64,000 bases of DNA from Cryoendolithus antarcticus (GCA_002077065.1 NAJO01000071.1:62001-126000), one strand, 5' to 3'; positions 20,408-31,602 are shown, counted from the first letter of the stretch. Numbers and translations: made by a program. The notes: generated from the letters alone by a model not told the origin.

Positions 20408-22385
20408 CTAGATGAACTCGCCTCTCTTCGATCTGGCAGCGGCGCCAGCATCAGTGTCGCTCGCCATGAAGACACCTCCGCTAGCCTGCTTCTTACCCTC
20501 GCCGACTTCACCTATGACAATCTGCTCCATCTTCTCGAATCCTTTGACAGCCTCACCGTAAGCCTCGAAAGTGCCCTTTTGGTAGCCATCTGCTACTCTC
20601 TTGGTGAACTGCTTTTCATCCCAGCGAGACCCAATTAGGTCTTCGAATGTCTGACCTTGCTTTCTTTCGACGCCCCAGATTGCCTTGTAGGCCGAGCCCA
20701 GAGCACACGCGTTGCCGCCGATGTCAAGCTTGTAGACGCCGTCATGCGAGCCGAGTACTTCGCCGCAGATCTTTGCGATGGCGTTGTTGGCGCTGCCGCC
20801 GCCAACGAGGTACACTCGTCGTGGTTGTGGGGGCAGCTGGACACCGGTCGTTGTGTTGGTTTCTGCTTGCACAAGAGGAAACGAGCGTAGTCGCAGCGAT
20901 AGCATTTGCGATTCGACGATGTTGCGGGCGTCATCAGGCAGGAAGTCTGCTGCAATTGCCTTAATCTCACCTGTGCCTGGCGTGTAAGAGTATCGCCACT
21001 GGCCAGCACGAACATTCGGAACGATCTCTGGCCGAGGGAAGTACAGGCCAAGGCGCATTGTGTCATCCTTATCCTTTCGCGAGACCAAAGGCGTGCTCAG
21101 AGCGGTATCATTGAAGGTGTCCCAGTTCGCTGGGTGCGTCGCTGACGTATTGAATTGATCTCGGATCTGCTCCCGAGCGAGGCCGCCATTCTTATAGCAC
21201 AGCATGAACATATAAAGTCCCGCAGTAGTCGGATGATTCATGAAGTGGTATGCACCGGCTGGCTTGTACGTTGAGGTGCTCATGAGGAACGTCGTGCTGG
21301 TTCCGAGCGACACCATAGCATCGGATGATCGTAAAGGCAAAGCCAAGATAGTCGCTGGGTTGTCGCCAGTGAATGCGATGATCTTAGCATCACTCGGGAA
21401 TCCGTACCGTTTGACGAAGTAGTCGCTGATGCTGCCGAAGTTCTCGCCACCGTCTTCTGGAACGTGGCCGAGTTTCTGCTTTAGGTCCGCTGCACCGTCT
21501 TTGCTGCCGGCAGCAAGCTCGAGCAACGTGTTGTGCCACTGTCCCTTGTTGATGTCCCAGAGGTTCATCCCGGTGACATCGCTTATATCTATGGGTGCGA
21601 CCTTGCCGAGGAAGAGGGAAGCCAGGAATGACGAGACGAGTGAGATCTGCGAAACATTCTCGTAGTGCTCTGGGTACTTCGTTCGGAATCGCTTGATCTG
21701 AGGACCACTGAATCGCTGCAGGATCGTCAATATAAGCCCCTGAGGCGAATTTCGGTCGACGTACGTGATGTGCTTTGCTGCCAGTCACTTTTGCCAGAGT
21801 TTCAGGATCGCCTAGTATTGCATCGTACTTATCGCATTGAATCTGGGTGCTGGCATCCTGCCAATTCGGACTGTGCGGATGAGCGAAAGCACTCGTCTTC
21901 TCGGTCTGTAATTGCTCTAGTAGCGTTTTCTCCGCATCGAGGTTGCTCAGGAGACTCTCTGCTTCTTTTGACCAAAAGACAGTGCCGTGCTGCATACCAG
22001 CTCCAGACAGACCTTTGATCTTGCCAAAGTCGAGACCTTGCTCTCGCATACGTTGCAAGACCAGATCAACAGCTTCCAGCCACATCGCAGTTGGGGCGAA
22101 CACTTCGCCTTCGCTCGGGTTCGTCAGTACGCCCTTTTCGATGCCATACTTCTTGCCAAAGTCGGCATCGAAGTCGACCTTCGCCTCATGCTTGAGCTTC
22201 AAGTCGGAGCTGACAGCAGCACCTGTCCAGGGTCAGTGAATGTATGCAGCGCCACAAGTAAGGATGAGCTTACACTTGAGCTGCTGAGTGGACAAGTCGA
22301 ACCCCTAGGTCTGCCGTCAGTCGCCTCGAGAGTAGTATATGGGTTCATGCGATCTTACCAAATACAAATCCTCGGTTCCGGCCAT
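20408..22385 (-). CDS. D-xylulose kinase (FGGY family)
   Basis: Four exons: 22385-22359, 22304-22274, 22222-21765 and 21715-20408; introns of 54, 51 and 49 bp. The product is 607 residues. The start MAGTEDLYL joins to [10 protein letters not shown], the FGGY phosphate-binding opening. Next come [13 protein letters not shown] (the substrate-site region MQHG), [45 protein letters not shown], and the ATP-binding second half with [21 protein letters not shown] and [17 protein letters not shown]. These are diagnostic of fungal xylulokinase. It phosphorylates D-xylulose to xylulose-5-phosphate, feeding D-xylose and L-arabinose carbon into the pentose phosphate pathway. What looks like a frameshift near 21730 is simply the third intron (GTACGT...CTGCAG). 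Confidence 0.93.
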
Positions 22386-23303
22386 CTTGTAAGATCAATC
22401 TACTGGGCCAGTTGTCCAGTCTTAATTTCAGTCGAAGGTGTCGTTGCAGCAGAGCCTCTCGCGTACGACTCCACAAGCAGACACTGACATTCGCATTATT
22501 CACTGCTCAAACTCGACATCGGGATGCATCCGCAGGCATTGTACACGATGGAAGTGGGGCTGGTGGACAGCTCAGGCTAAATGTGATGTCCAGCAGTGGA
22601 CTGGATTTGCCAAGGACAACACCGACCTCACTCCATTCCTCCCTTCCATTCTTCTATGCGCACACGCATCGACAGGGACATTGCCATTTCATACCCGGGC
22701 ACAATATACACAGGCGTCGAGACAGCACTGCCCGGTAGACATGAGTGTTGGCTTTGCTCGCCAGCAAAGGGACCAGCCATTTTAGGGCAACCTCGAAGAT
22801 TCCAATGGAACATAAAGCTGCAGGTCATTAGCGAATGCAACGGCGACCTCCTTGACCAAAACGTGGACACTTGGAGTCCTACATGCTGATATGCAGTGCA
22901 TAGTCCTCTGTTCTGCTCCAGTCCCGTACAGGATTCGCCTGGTACATCGAGCAGTCAACATCTCTTTGACATTCGAGAATGTTGCTGGAGCAGACGTCCC
23001 TAGATGCCAACTAGCCGATGTAAGGCATGGTCGATGTCATTTCTCCAGCACGCCTTCCGTCCGTGCTCTAGAACATCACGACATTTCTGTAAGATCTGTC
23101 ACATGCAATTGCCAACATCAAGCAGTCAATGCTGGCACATGTTTGCACATGGCCTGGCGTCACCTGATCGTGGTCGGCAGGTCATAGATGTACGATGGCG
23201 ATGCACAGATCTGTGAGAGTTCACTTTCTCTCTTCTTTCCATTATCCCCAACAAAATAACAACGAAGTGCGGCATCGACAATAGTCACAGCACAAGCAGC
23301 GCG
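22386..23303. other. Divergent promoter region, xylulokinase / acyltransferase
   Basis: 918 bp between the divergent starts of xylulokinase (minus) and the decayed BAHD gene (plus). Only overlapping short frames. No motif is recognised with confidence. Confidence 0.5.
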
Positions 23304-24701
23304 ATGACATCCACTATCAAGCTCTCAACACTAGACCAAGCTGCGCCAGATAATTACAGGCGACATGGCTTCGTCCTCCTCTTCAATAATAAGATTGCGA
23401 TCGCGAGAGTGACGGTCGATCGAAAGGTACATCGGCTTGTAAAGCAGCTGCCAGTGCTAGCCAGTGTCATCGAAGATGGCAGTGTATCGATGACGTTGCA
23501 GCAGATATCGCAATTCTCTGTCCACCATAGCACGGACGGTACGTTGGACCTTGAAGCGATCTCCAGGGCGGGCATGTTGACAAGTCACTTCTCATCGGAA
23601 CATCTGGTATCACTGGCCGATTCAGTTGGCCAAACCACGAGTCCGGTCTTCTCCGTGCAGGCTGATTGGTTATCTGGCGGACTTCTACTGGTCATGTACT
23701 TACACAGCCGTGTGGCGGACTACCTGGGCATTGGTACTATCGTTCGCGAGATGTCTGAAGGCCTCGGAATACGTACCTTGGCTCTTGAGGACCTTCAGGA
23801 AGACGCTACTGAGGCGACGGATTGCCGTGCGGTCCTTTCGCAGTCTAATGGAGCGACATCATTCTTCGCCAAGGCTGTGAACGAGAGATTAGAGCAGCAG
23901 CAACACACTAGTACACCACAGCAGCATCAGATACTTCACGCTGACTCAGTACAGCTCGATCAATTGACTAACCTGACGACTCCCAGCTCCGCAGCGGCAA
24001 ACAATCGAAATGCGATCCTAGTCTTCAAGCTGCAGAACATCACGACATTGACCGGAATGATCAAGTCACGCCTGTCGCGTGATAACAAAGAAGCTGCTAT
24101 CACCGACAAGGACATTTTGATCACCCTACTATGGCGCCCATTCGCACGTGCAAGGTATTCACCTCACTAGACATACCCTTAGTCAGCGAAGTGTAGCATC
24201 TCCTTCGAGGTCGACATCCGCGCAGTCGTGTCGCTCAGTGAAGACTACTTCGGCAATGCTAGCGTCACTGCGACAGCGTACGAGAACGTCCTTTCGCTGG
24301 CTGGACGATACGACCACTTCGAGATCGAAAAGACAGCCGTCATCATTCACGAAGCGAGGGAAGCCGCGGCATCAGAGCGCATCGTTCACTCTAGGATCGC
24401 GTTGCTCAATGATGAACCTGGCGCTGCTGGGAAGGAAGCAACGGCAGACTTCATTATATCGGACTTCACTGCTTGCCAGCCTGAGTTGGAGGGGACGAAG
24501 TGCGATCTAGGGTTGGGATTAGGGATGCCAGTATGTGCGAGGAAGGTGGGCAGAACTATGGGTTCGAAATAAGAAGCAATACTGCCAAAGAGTGACGAGA
24601 ACGGTCGGTAGGAAGTGCAGATTGAAGTGGAAGGCGCAGTCATGGAGGAGATGCTGAGGGATGTGCCGCTGCGGGGTTACTTGTGGCATATGGCGCATTG
24701 A
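23304..24701 (+). pseudogene. BAHD-like acyltransferase with four in-frame stop codons
   Basis: A single frame of 466 codons resembles fungal trichothecene 3-O-acetyltransferase/BAHD proteins: YRRHGFVLLFNN-like start, ITLLWRPFARAR, SISFEVDIRA, LSEDYFGNASVTA, CDLGLGLGMPVCAR (for DFGWG) and the C-terminal EVEGAVMEEML. The frame never shifts but is broken by TAG at 24168 and 24180, TAA at 24570 and TAG at 24609. All four are one C-to-T change from a Gln codon. The catalytic HHxxxDG is HSRVADY, so the catalytic His reads as Ser. Alternative: two introns, 24155-24196 (42 nt) and 24546-24611 (66 nt, GTGGGC donor), would remove all stops in frame, but they would also delete stretches that family members keep (GxxxLPxxDxxG-like strand), and 42 nt is short here. 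I favour a pseudogene. Confidence 0.6.
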
Positions 24702-25045
24702 GCGAACGGACAACAGTGCGGGCTACAGGGCGAATGAGAGTTGCAGGGTAAGCAGTGCTGATATTGAGCTCGAATAGAGTAATGCACAACAGTGAAGCAA
24801 GGCGCCCGATCGAAACTTTCGAGGTCATAAACATACATTTCGTGATGCTCGCGTTATCATATCTAGTGCTGTAAAGACAGTGTGTGACAGTGATGTCTCC
24901 GTCTCCAAGACCGCCTATACTCTCGCGCCATGCACGTCAAGTCTCCAGACTTTATGCTGTCAGTATCAGTACAATGTTCCCCGGTAAGCACCCCTCGAGC
25001 CTTCCCGACAAGCAGTAGTCAACGCCAGGCCGAAGAGTGACAACA
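24702..25045. other. Convergent 3' spacer
   Basis: 344 bp between the 3' ends of the acyltransferase remnant and the minus-strand SANT-like gene. Nothing recognisable. Confidence 0.6.
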
Positions 25046-26618
25046 CTACTCCTCGTCTCCAACCTCGACTTCCTCCCACTGCTTGGCACACGTGGCTGGA
25101 GCAAAGAGATAGCTACCACCGTGCTCCTTGATCCAGACCGAAATGCGCTTCCACGGCAACTTGCCATCGCGAGTGCGACCTAGCTTACCGAGCACCATCC
25201 ACTTCTGATGGTGGGCAATCGCACGGTGGAGGAGGCGGATCTGTAAGGTACGAGTCAGCACTACGCACAAGCCAACTTAGTAGCAGTGGAGAACTCACAT
25301 CTCCCTCAGTCCACTCCGGCCGCCTCACCCTCTCAGACTTATCTTTCGTCAAAACACGCACACGCCCACGAAGAGTCGACTCGGCCTCGCGGAACTTGCC
25401 ACGGCGCTTGATCTCACGGTAGGAGTAGCCTTTGTTGCGCATGGCGAGGAGGTAGTCGTCCTTACGACGGCGGTCCTCGCGAGCCTTGTTGTGCTCTTCC
25501 TCTTCTTGAGCAGAGATGTCGACGACGGTGGAGGTGTTGGTTGCGTTGCCGTTGGACGGCTCCTCGATGTCATCGATCATGGGGATGCGGTGGAGGTCTC
25601 TGAGAGTGGCGGTCGTAATGGTGCGAGGGATGGCGGTATCGATCATGGGGTACGACGCAACAGGCTGATTCATATAGTGGGACGATGGGTGCCCGGGCGG
25701 TGCAGCGCCAGTCATGTAATCTGTAGCAGAGTTCTTCCGCGCTCCAAGATGATTGACTGGGTGAAATGGCAGACCATGCGAGAGGCTGAACATATCGGAG
25801 GCCTGCGAGCCAAAGCTCGTACTCAACTCGGTCCATGTACGTGCGTGAGCCGTTTCGAAGCTGCCGAAATCGGAGCCGGCAGGAGTGAAGGGACCCGAGC
25901 TGTTGGTATCCACGGTCGTTGGTGAGGTAGCAATGTCGTCGTCTTCGTCGAATGCTGCGAATGAGCCGCGCTTGAGGTCCTCGGAGCCGATGATCTCGTA
26001 CTGAGAGGTATCAACGTTCGTCACCCAGCGGGTGAGTGGCGACAACGGCGGAGCGAGAGATGCGTCCTTGCGAAGTGATTCGGTAGAAACCCGGTGAGGC
26101 AGGCCATGAGGCGCCATATGAGGCATTGTAGGGACGGTAGAGACCTTGTGACTCCAGTATTGCAGATGATGTTGATGATATTGTGGGTTGTACAACGCTG
26201 CTTCTTGCGGGCGATGGTAGTAGAAATTGTCATTGAAGAACTCAGGCTGCGCATGTGCATGCTCGGAGACCGACTGAAAGGAGTCTGAGCGTCCGTTGTG
26301 GTATGGTGCAGGGTAGCTTGACTGATGAGGATGTTGTTCGTTTAAAGCTGGGGCCGCTAGATGTCCGGAGTTGGCAGGCTTCGCGTCCATTGTTGCTTGC
26401 TGATGACCAACGTGTATCAAGTATGCTTGTGACGGCAGCTGCTGGAGCGGAGGTGGCGGATGTTGTTGACTGTCGAACGGACGCCAGTTTGCGAGTTGCG
26501 TTTGGAGGTAGGAGGGGAAGGTGTTATTGTGCACGTGGCTCTGGTTCACCGCCACATCCGCATGCTGAGGGCGATGATGCTGTTGACATTGACAGCAATG
26601 CGGCTGTGCGTACTGCAT
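25046..26618 (-). CDS. SANT/Myb-like DNA-binding regulator
   Basis: Exons 26618-25299 and 25240-25046 with a 58-bp intron (GTGAGT donor) encode 504 residues. The first 350 are Gln/His/Pro/Ser-rich, with QCQQHHRPQH and HHHLQYW-like runs, typical of a disordered activation region. The C-terminus holds the ordered domain: DDYLLAMRNKGYSYREIKRR, GKFREAESTLRGRVRVLTK, RVRRPEWTEGD, then across the splice site IRLLHRAIAHHQK, LPWKRISVWIKEHGGSYLFA and ATCAKQWEE. The spaced Trp/Trp-like residues and helices match fungal Myb/SANT-like proteins whose second repeat ends G-x-Y-x-F-x-x-A-T-C-x-K. Probably a nuclear transcription factor; targets unknown. The intron interrupts the domain exactly between its two helical repeats. 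A leader intron lies upstream (separate entry). Confidence 0.85.
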
Positions 26619-28394
26619 TGTAGCGGTAGAGCTGCAGGTGGGGTTGGTTTGGCTGCGGTGTGCGAGTTGCCTCAGCCCAGAGTCTGTTGGAGAATGTCGT
26701 TGTACAGATCGATCTGGATAGCGACCGTGAACACGTTGACGGACAGGTGCACTGCGCAGGGTGTATGCGTGCTATTGGAGCTCTGGTCGGCGGTGAGTCG
26801 CACTTGCTGCAAGTCGAAAAGCGAAGTACCTTCCCTCTGCTTGGCATAAACGCTTGATGGTCAAGGCTGAGATGGTCGTAGATACTACCAGCTTCAGTCC
26901 GGATACGAGCAGATCAGGGTAGACGAGATGTTTTGCGAGGGTTGTATGGTATTGCCAGCGGTCAGACCTCTCCCTCCGACTGCGAAGTAGAACCTTTGTA
27001 TGAGGCACGTGATTAGGTATTGATGTGTTGAAAGAGCGAGACAAATGACAGGAGTGTGATGCAATAGCCGCCGGCGAGCAAGACACAATGACACAACGCA
27101 AGTAGTCTTTCCACCAGAGGTATGAGATATTACGAAGCTGTGAAAGGGGGATTGTATATCAGTGTGAGATTCGGCCGCAGCTCTTTGTATACTGACTGTC
27201 GCTCCCAGTCAACTTACCTCCACAACGGGCTCGTTCCGTGAGCGTGCTGTTGCAAAGGCGTTTGGCACTCGAGGGTAAGTACGGGGAAGGTAGCGCGTGT
27301 CCGCTCCGCTGGAGCGTGCAGATGTATCAGTCTTTGCCGGCGATGCCGGACCTGTAGCTCCAGTGGGCGTTGCCAACAGAGACAAGAGATCTACATGGTA
27401 CGGCCCAGAAGCTCGCAGGGCCCAATCCTGACATTCGGCATCAGAGCTGCTAAGAGGCCACTGCGAGCGTCCTGTGTCATTTGCAGAAGCTCGGGAAACC
27501 GGGCTCTTGGGAAAGTTGGATCATCTAGAATTGGCATTGGGACAATGACGTGCAGCAGCAGTCGGCCAACGGCTGCAAGCCACTACTCTGATTGCAATGA
27601 TCCTGGTGGACTTGCACAGGACGTCCAACGGCGTTCGTTCCATGTCTTCCGCCGGCTGCATACATCCGGCACAGCTGTCAAAACGGATGCCATGCCTCGT
27701 TAAGGTGCATTACAGAACGAACATCCAAGCCGAATCTTGGGCGGCAGTTGCTGGTCGTATGTTGTCGTAAGTGCCGTTGGGTTCTAGACCCTACGTCCGT
27801 AAAGCTTCGGCCTGTGCGTGATAGGGACCTACGATATTCTCTCGCAGGGCTTCGTGCAGGTCGTGTAGCATGCATCAATCCCGAGAACCAGAGCCAGGGA
27901 GAGGGTCAGCACTTCGGCTGCTTGCACGATCGTAGACGGAGCTTACTAGCTATGACTGATTCCACTACGAAGAGTCCAAAATATCGAGAACCAGGTAGTA
28001 AGGACTGACTTCGCTCGTGCAAAGTTGCTGAGTGTATCGACGATACTTTGCACGCAGAGTGCACTCCTGAACACGTGGCGACCACAGACTTCAGTAGATG
28101 GCCTTGATGCTGAGTAGTGTCTCGCCGCGTGAGACATGCTGTCAGAAGCGACCAATCAGTAACTACAAGCCGACAGCTCCGCTTGCATCAGCTAGATGCA
28201 TCTACCCAGAGGCGAACGCATCGAAAGTACTAGCGCCTTCCAGATCACCACGTTGGTATGCACGGCCCGGGAGACCACAGCCAAAACGGCGACCATTTTT
28301 GTGCGACCTGCAATCAAGCGGTAGGTTCAGTGATGGAGCCTCCATAGGCAAAGACCAGAACCGCATATTTGGGTGCCAACCCGACTTCGCTTGA
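26619..28394. other. Leader and promoter of the SANT-like gene
   Basis: Almost 1.8 kb without a supportable coding gene. The right part is also the 3' flank of the YwbE-like gene. It contains the leader intron at 27138-27227. Other frames are short and domain-free. Confidence 0.5.
27138..27227 (-). promoter_or_regulatory. Probable 5'-leader intron of the SANT-like gene
   Basis: 90 bp on the minus strand with donor GTAAGT, branch ACTGAT and a pyrimidine-rich acceptor CCCTTTCACAG. No coding frame continues through the join, so it is read as an untranslated-leader intron. It implies that transcription begins more than 600 bp upstream of the start codon at 26618. Confidence 0.55.
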
Positions 28395-28955
28395 TCAACT
28401 CAGATGCTCGTCGACGTGACGTGAGACTGCAACCTCGTCACCCTCAAACTCTCCACAGATCGGACACTTCGCCGTTGGAGTGGTGTTAGTAGGTAGTGTG
28501 CTCTCATTCCGCATCTCCGCTGGCAGGAAATCGAAGAATGTCCGAACAGGTGGTGCCTCATACTCATCGAACCTGACATCTCTCGTCGATGGCAAGGCCG
28601 CGCCCTCTCGTCGATAGTTCGTCGGTGCTGAGACAGGTGCTTGTGCGACCTGTGGTGCTGACTGAGCTGCGCCACTCATCTTCTGCACTCTGCCCACTCG
28701 ACCATCAGTCAGTCTGACTTTAATGCCTCGAGGGTGATTGCCACGGGTCAAAAGGTCTTGGACAGTGCCTTGTACCTCTCTGCCAGTAGGCTGATCCTCC
28801 TTGAGAACGATCGAGACTGCTGCCCCACGAGTGACTTGTTGCACACTTGGTACCGAGCTGGGACTTGGGCGTGGGGCATATGACCGGTCACTTCTTCGCG
28901 TAGAGTCCTGGTCTTGGCGGCGAGATTGCTGCTGACGATTCCTGGGAGTATTCAT
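28395..28955 (-). CDS. YwbE-family domain protein with C-terminal C2H2-type zinc finger
   Basis: An intronless 186-residue product from the ATG at 28955. The upstream extension of the open frame (to 29648) overlaps SAR1 exons and lacks protein-like text, so it is rejected. Residues 41-92 match the YwbE family (formerly DUF2196): TRGAAVSIVLKEDQPTG, VQGTVQDLLT, HPRGIKVRLTDGRVGRVQ. The N-terminus is basic and Arg/Gln-rich. Residues 164-184 form CPIC-x12-H-x3-H, a C2H2/UBZ-like zinc finger at the very end. YwbE proteins in bacteria are tiny stand-alone proteins of unknown function, with an SH3/KOW-like look; the fungal version adds the finger. A nucleic-acid or ubiquitin-binding role is inference only. 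It is transcribed divergently from SAR1. Confidence 0.85.
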   Translation of the reverse strand: MNTPRNRQQQSRRQDQDSTRRSDRSYAPRPSPSSVPSVQQVTRGAAVSIVLKEDQPTGREVQGTVQDLLTRGNHPRGIKVRLTDGRVGRVQKMSGAAQSAPQVAQAPVSAPTNYRREGAALPSTRDVRFDEYEAPPVRTFFDFLPAEMRNESTLPTNTTPTAKCPICGEFEGDEVAVSRHVDEHLS

Positions 28956-29442
28956 CGCGGTGAATCCACGAGTCTTCGCGATATACCAACTGGAATGATA
29001 TCTGAAGTCTTCCAAATGTAGCTCTGAGCATCTATGCTCAGGTATCCAGTTGAATGCTTGTGGTGGCCAACGGCTCATTAGATTGCTGCGTGACCAATAA
29101 CGATGATGCCCTTGGAAGGAGTCTACGGCCCGAATACAGAGGTATCCAACACCCTTTGTTATCAGATGACTCTGGCTAAGGGCTGGCATTGAATACAGCA
29201 TCGGACATGGCTGGCACGTGATCGTTGGTCTGGAATAGAGTTTGCAATCGGGCTTGGCATGGACTTCATCCCGAGTCCGTGATGTTGGCCTCTCGAAGCG
29301 GACAGGTGCGATTGTTGCGAGACGCATAGGATCACATAAGCCACCTGTATACGCACTCTTGCCACTTTGCCACACTTTCTCAACCTCAGACCTTACCTCG
29401 ACCCTCCAGATCATATCCTGTTGACTTCGACAAAGCGACATC
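28956..29442. other. Bidirectional promoter, YwbE-like gene / SAR1
   Basis: 487 bp between the two divergent start codons. No other gene fits. I see no clear TATA box. Confidence 0.55.
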
Positions 29443-30199
29443 ATGTGGATCATAGACTGGTGTACGTCCACTCCCCCAAGCGGCGTCATATGGGTTGCGA
29501 TATAAGGTCGCAGAGCGCTGATCAGATGTTTGCATACAGTCTGGGATGTGCTCGCACAGCTGGGTCTAGCAAACAAGCACGCCAAACTTCTCTTCCTCGG
29601 CCTCGACAATGCCGGCAAGACGACCGTACGCCAATCCATCTCTGTCATCAGATCATCCCACTAATACCCTCTGCTTCAGCTCCTCCACATGCTCAAGAAC
29701 GACCGCGTGGCCATCCTCCAACCTACTCTGCACCCGACATCAGAAGAGCTCTCCATCGGCGCCTGCCGCTTCACAACATTCGATCTGGGAGGCCATCAGC
29801 AAGCTCGACGGCTATGGAAGGATTATTTCCCTGAGGTGTCAGGCATAGTTTTCCTTGTGGATGCGAAGGATCCGGAGCGATTTCAGGAGAGCAAAGCAGA
29901 GCTCGATGCGCTGCTGAGCATGGAAGATTTGAACAAGACACCCTTTCTTGTGTTGGGAAATAAGATCGATCACCCAAATGCTGTTAGTGAAGACCAACTG
30001 AGGCATGAGTTGGGACTGTATCAGACGAGTAAGTTTGAAGAGGTCATATGGCAGGGAGAGACGCTGACAAGATTCGTGCACAGCTGGCAAGGGCAAGATC
30101 GCGCTCGAGGGCATTCGACCGATCGAGATCTTCATGTGCTCCGTGGTGATGCGACAAGGGTACGGCGAGGGCATTCGCTGGCTCTCGCAGTATGTTTAG
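29443..30199 (+). CDS. SAR1: Small COPII coat GTPase Sar1
   Basis: Four exons, 29443-29461, 29540-29625, 29680-30028 and 30084-30199 (introns 78, 54 and 55 bp), give exactly 189 residues, the usual Sar1 length. The N-terminus [16 protein letters not shown] is the amphipathic membrane-inserting helix. Then come the P-loop GLDNAGKTT, switch I region [12 protein letters not shown], the DxxGxxQ of switch II as [12 protein letters not shown], the guanine motif NKID, and the C-terminus [13 protein letters not shown]. Sar1-GTP starts COPII vesicle formation at the ER by recruiting Sec23/Sec24. The first intron follows only 19 coding bases, a common place in fungal Sar1/Arf genes. All motifs are intact. 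Confidence 0.97.
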
Positions 30200-30513
30200 C
30201 GAAGCTATACGCTCATATAGCCCCTTCACGTCCTGGGTAATGGGTGTTCCGGTCCACGCATTCGTCTTTCGCCCAGCTCTACTTCCGATCGGCTACAGGT
30301 CGAACCGATTTATACGGGAATTCAAGACTTTGGAGATCGGGCTGTGATAACGCGACGAGTCGTTCAAACAGTTGACCCTCTAGACGGCATTGCAGACACG
30401 ATTCACGAAGTCACTGATGCCGCACTTCCACTCTGGCTCAAGGAGTATACACCAGATAGTGCAAATGAAGCAAATTCCTGCATCGTGACTTCATCGTTCA
30501 CTATCAACATACA
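30200..30513. other. Convergent 3' spacer
   Basis: 314 bp between the 3' ends of SAR1 and the minus-strand hydrolase. Nothing recognisable. Confidence 0.6.
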
Positions 30514-31602
30514 CTACAGCCTCGATTTCGTCCCCTCCAACGGCCCACTTCTCGCCTTAACCCACTCCACAACATCCTCCGCAAACTTCCTCTCATCCGC
30601 CCCAGCCTCCGCGTGCAACACATGATACCATCCCTCATAAATCCTGAACTCCTTATCAGCCAGCTTCTGCCGTTCAAAGAACCTCTTCGTAGCTTCAAAA
30701 TCGCAAACTCCATCAGCATCACCATGCGCAATCCAGAGTCTCAGCTTGCCACCTTCGCCAGCACTATCTTGGAGTAGGATCTTGCCGGAGTCGAGCTCGT
30801 TGGCACGATCTAGCATGCCTGCGAGACCTTCGAGTGTGCCCGTCTCGTGGTTGAGTGGATCTTGCTTGAATTGCAGTCCGACATTTGGGTCACGCGCGAG
30901 TTTAGTGTGGTCGAGCTTGTTGACCATGTGAGCGTGAGGCATCAGCTTCCCTGCCCATCGGCCCGCGAACTCGGTGAGTTTCCATGGCTTCGTGTCAGGG
31001 TGGACTTGGATGAGTGGCGCTTCGGCCAGGAAACCTCGGATCCGCGAGAGGATCTCTGGTGGACCTTTGGCGGCGTACTGCAGGACTTGGCCGCCGCCCA
31101 TGGAGTGGCCCATGAGGAAAAGAGGGACGCCGTCTCTGGATGACTCCTCGAGGACGGAGGAAATGAACGAGGTCATGTCGTCTAGGACTTTTCTCGTGGG
31201 GCCTGTTCGGCCGCGTACTGCGGGTGTCTTGACTGAGCGGCCCCAGCCTCGTTGATCCATGGAGTGGACTTTGATGCCATTCTCTGCGAGGGCTGGAGCG
31301 CAGCCGCCGTAGGAGTTGATGTGATCCGAATAGCCATGGATGAAGACGTAATGCGCTATTGGAGGCGACTGCTGGGGGACCCAAGTCTTAGTATAGGCCT
31401 CAAAGCCATCGGGAAATCGATGCCAGCCTTCCTGGGTTGTGATCTTGGACATCGTGGTGAAGCGAGCTGAAGACCTAAGACTCGACGATCTGCTTGTTGC
31501 TGACTTCAGCTTCCAGGCAGGCGATGGAAGACCGGCGAGGACGGCGAAGGATGGCTCGATATATCTCTGGGCTCCAAAAGCAAACCGAATGGTGGAGATC
31601 AT
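30514..31602 (-). CDS. Monoacylglycerol lipase-like serine hydrolase
   Basis: An intronless frame. From the ATG at 31602 it encodes 362 residues; from the ATG at 31452 it encodes 312 residues starting MSKITTQEGWHRF. The core is an alpha/beta-hydrolase of the Yju3/MGLL type: oxyanion strand YVFIHGYSDH, nucleophile elbow LMGHSMGG (Ser about 117 of the short form), acid in AHGDADGVCD and the catalytic His in EGWYHVLHAE. It should cleave monoacylglycerols to glycerol and fatty acid. The 50-residue N-terminal extension of the long form is rich in Arg and Ser without acidic residues near the junction (SSSLRSSARFTT), like a mitochondrial presequence. The first ATG has a poor context (T at -3) and the second a good one (A at -3), so both forms may be made. 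Confidence 0.9.
   Translation of the reverse strand: MISTIRFAFGAQRYIEPSFAVLAGLPSPAWKLKSATSRSSSLRSSARFTTMSKITTQEGWHRFPDGFEAYTKTWVPQQSPPIAHYVFIHGYSDHINSYGGCAPALAENGIKVHSMDQRGWGRSVKTPAVRGRTGPTRKVLDDMTSFISSVLEESSRDGVPLFLMGHSMGGGQVLQYAAKGPPEILSRIRGFLAEAPLIQVHPDTKPWKLTEFAGRWAGKLMPHAHMVNKLDHTKLARDPNVGLQFKQDPLNHETGTLEGLAGMLDRANELDSGKILLQDSAGEGGKLRLWIAHGDADGVCDFEATKRFFERQKLADKEFRIYEGWYHVLHAEAGADERKFAEDVVEWVKARSGPLEGTKSRL

Noticed and set aside
21700..21770. Apparent frameshift in xylulokinase
   Set aside because: A 49-bp intron (GTACGT...CTGCAG) joins GSKAHH to [10 protein letters not shown] in frame.
28956..29648. Upstream extension of the YwbE-like frame to 417 codons
   Set aside because: It overlaps SAR1 exons 1 and 2 on the other strand and the text before MNTPRNRQQQ is not protein-like.
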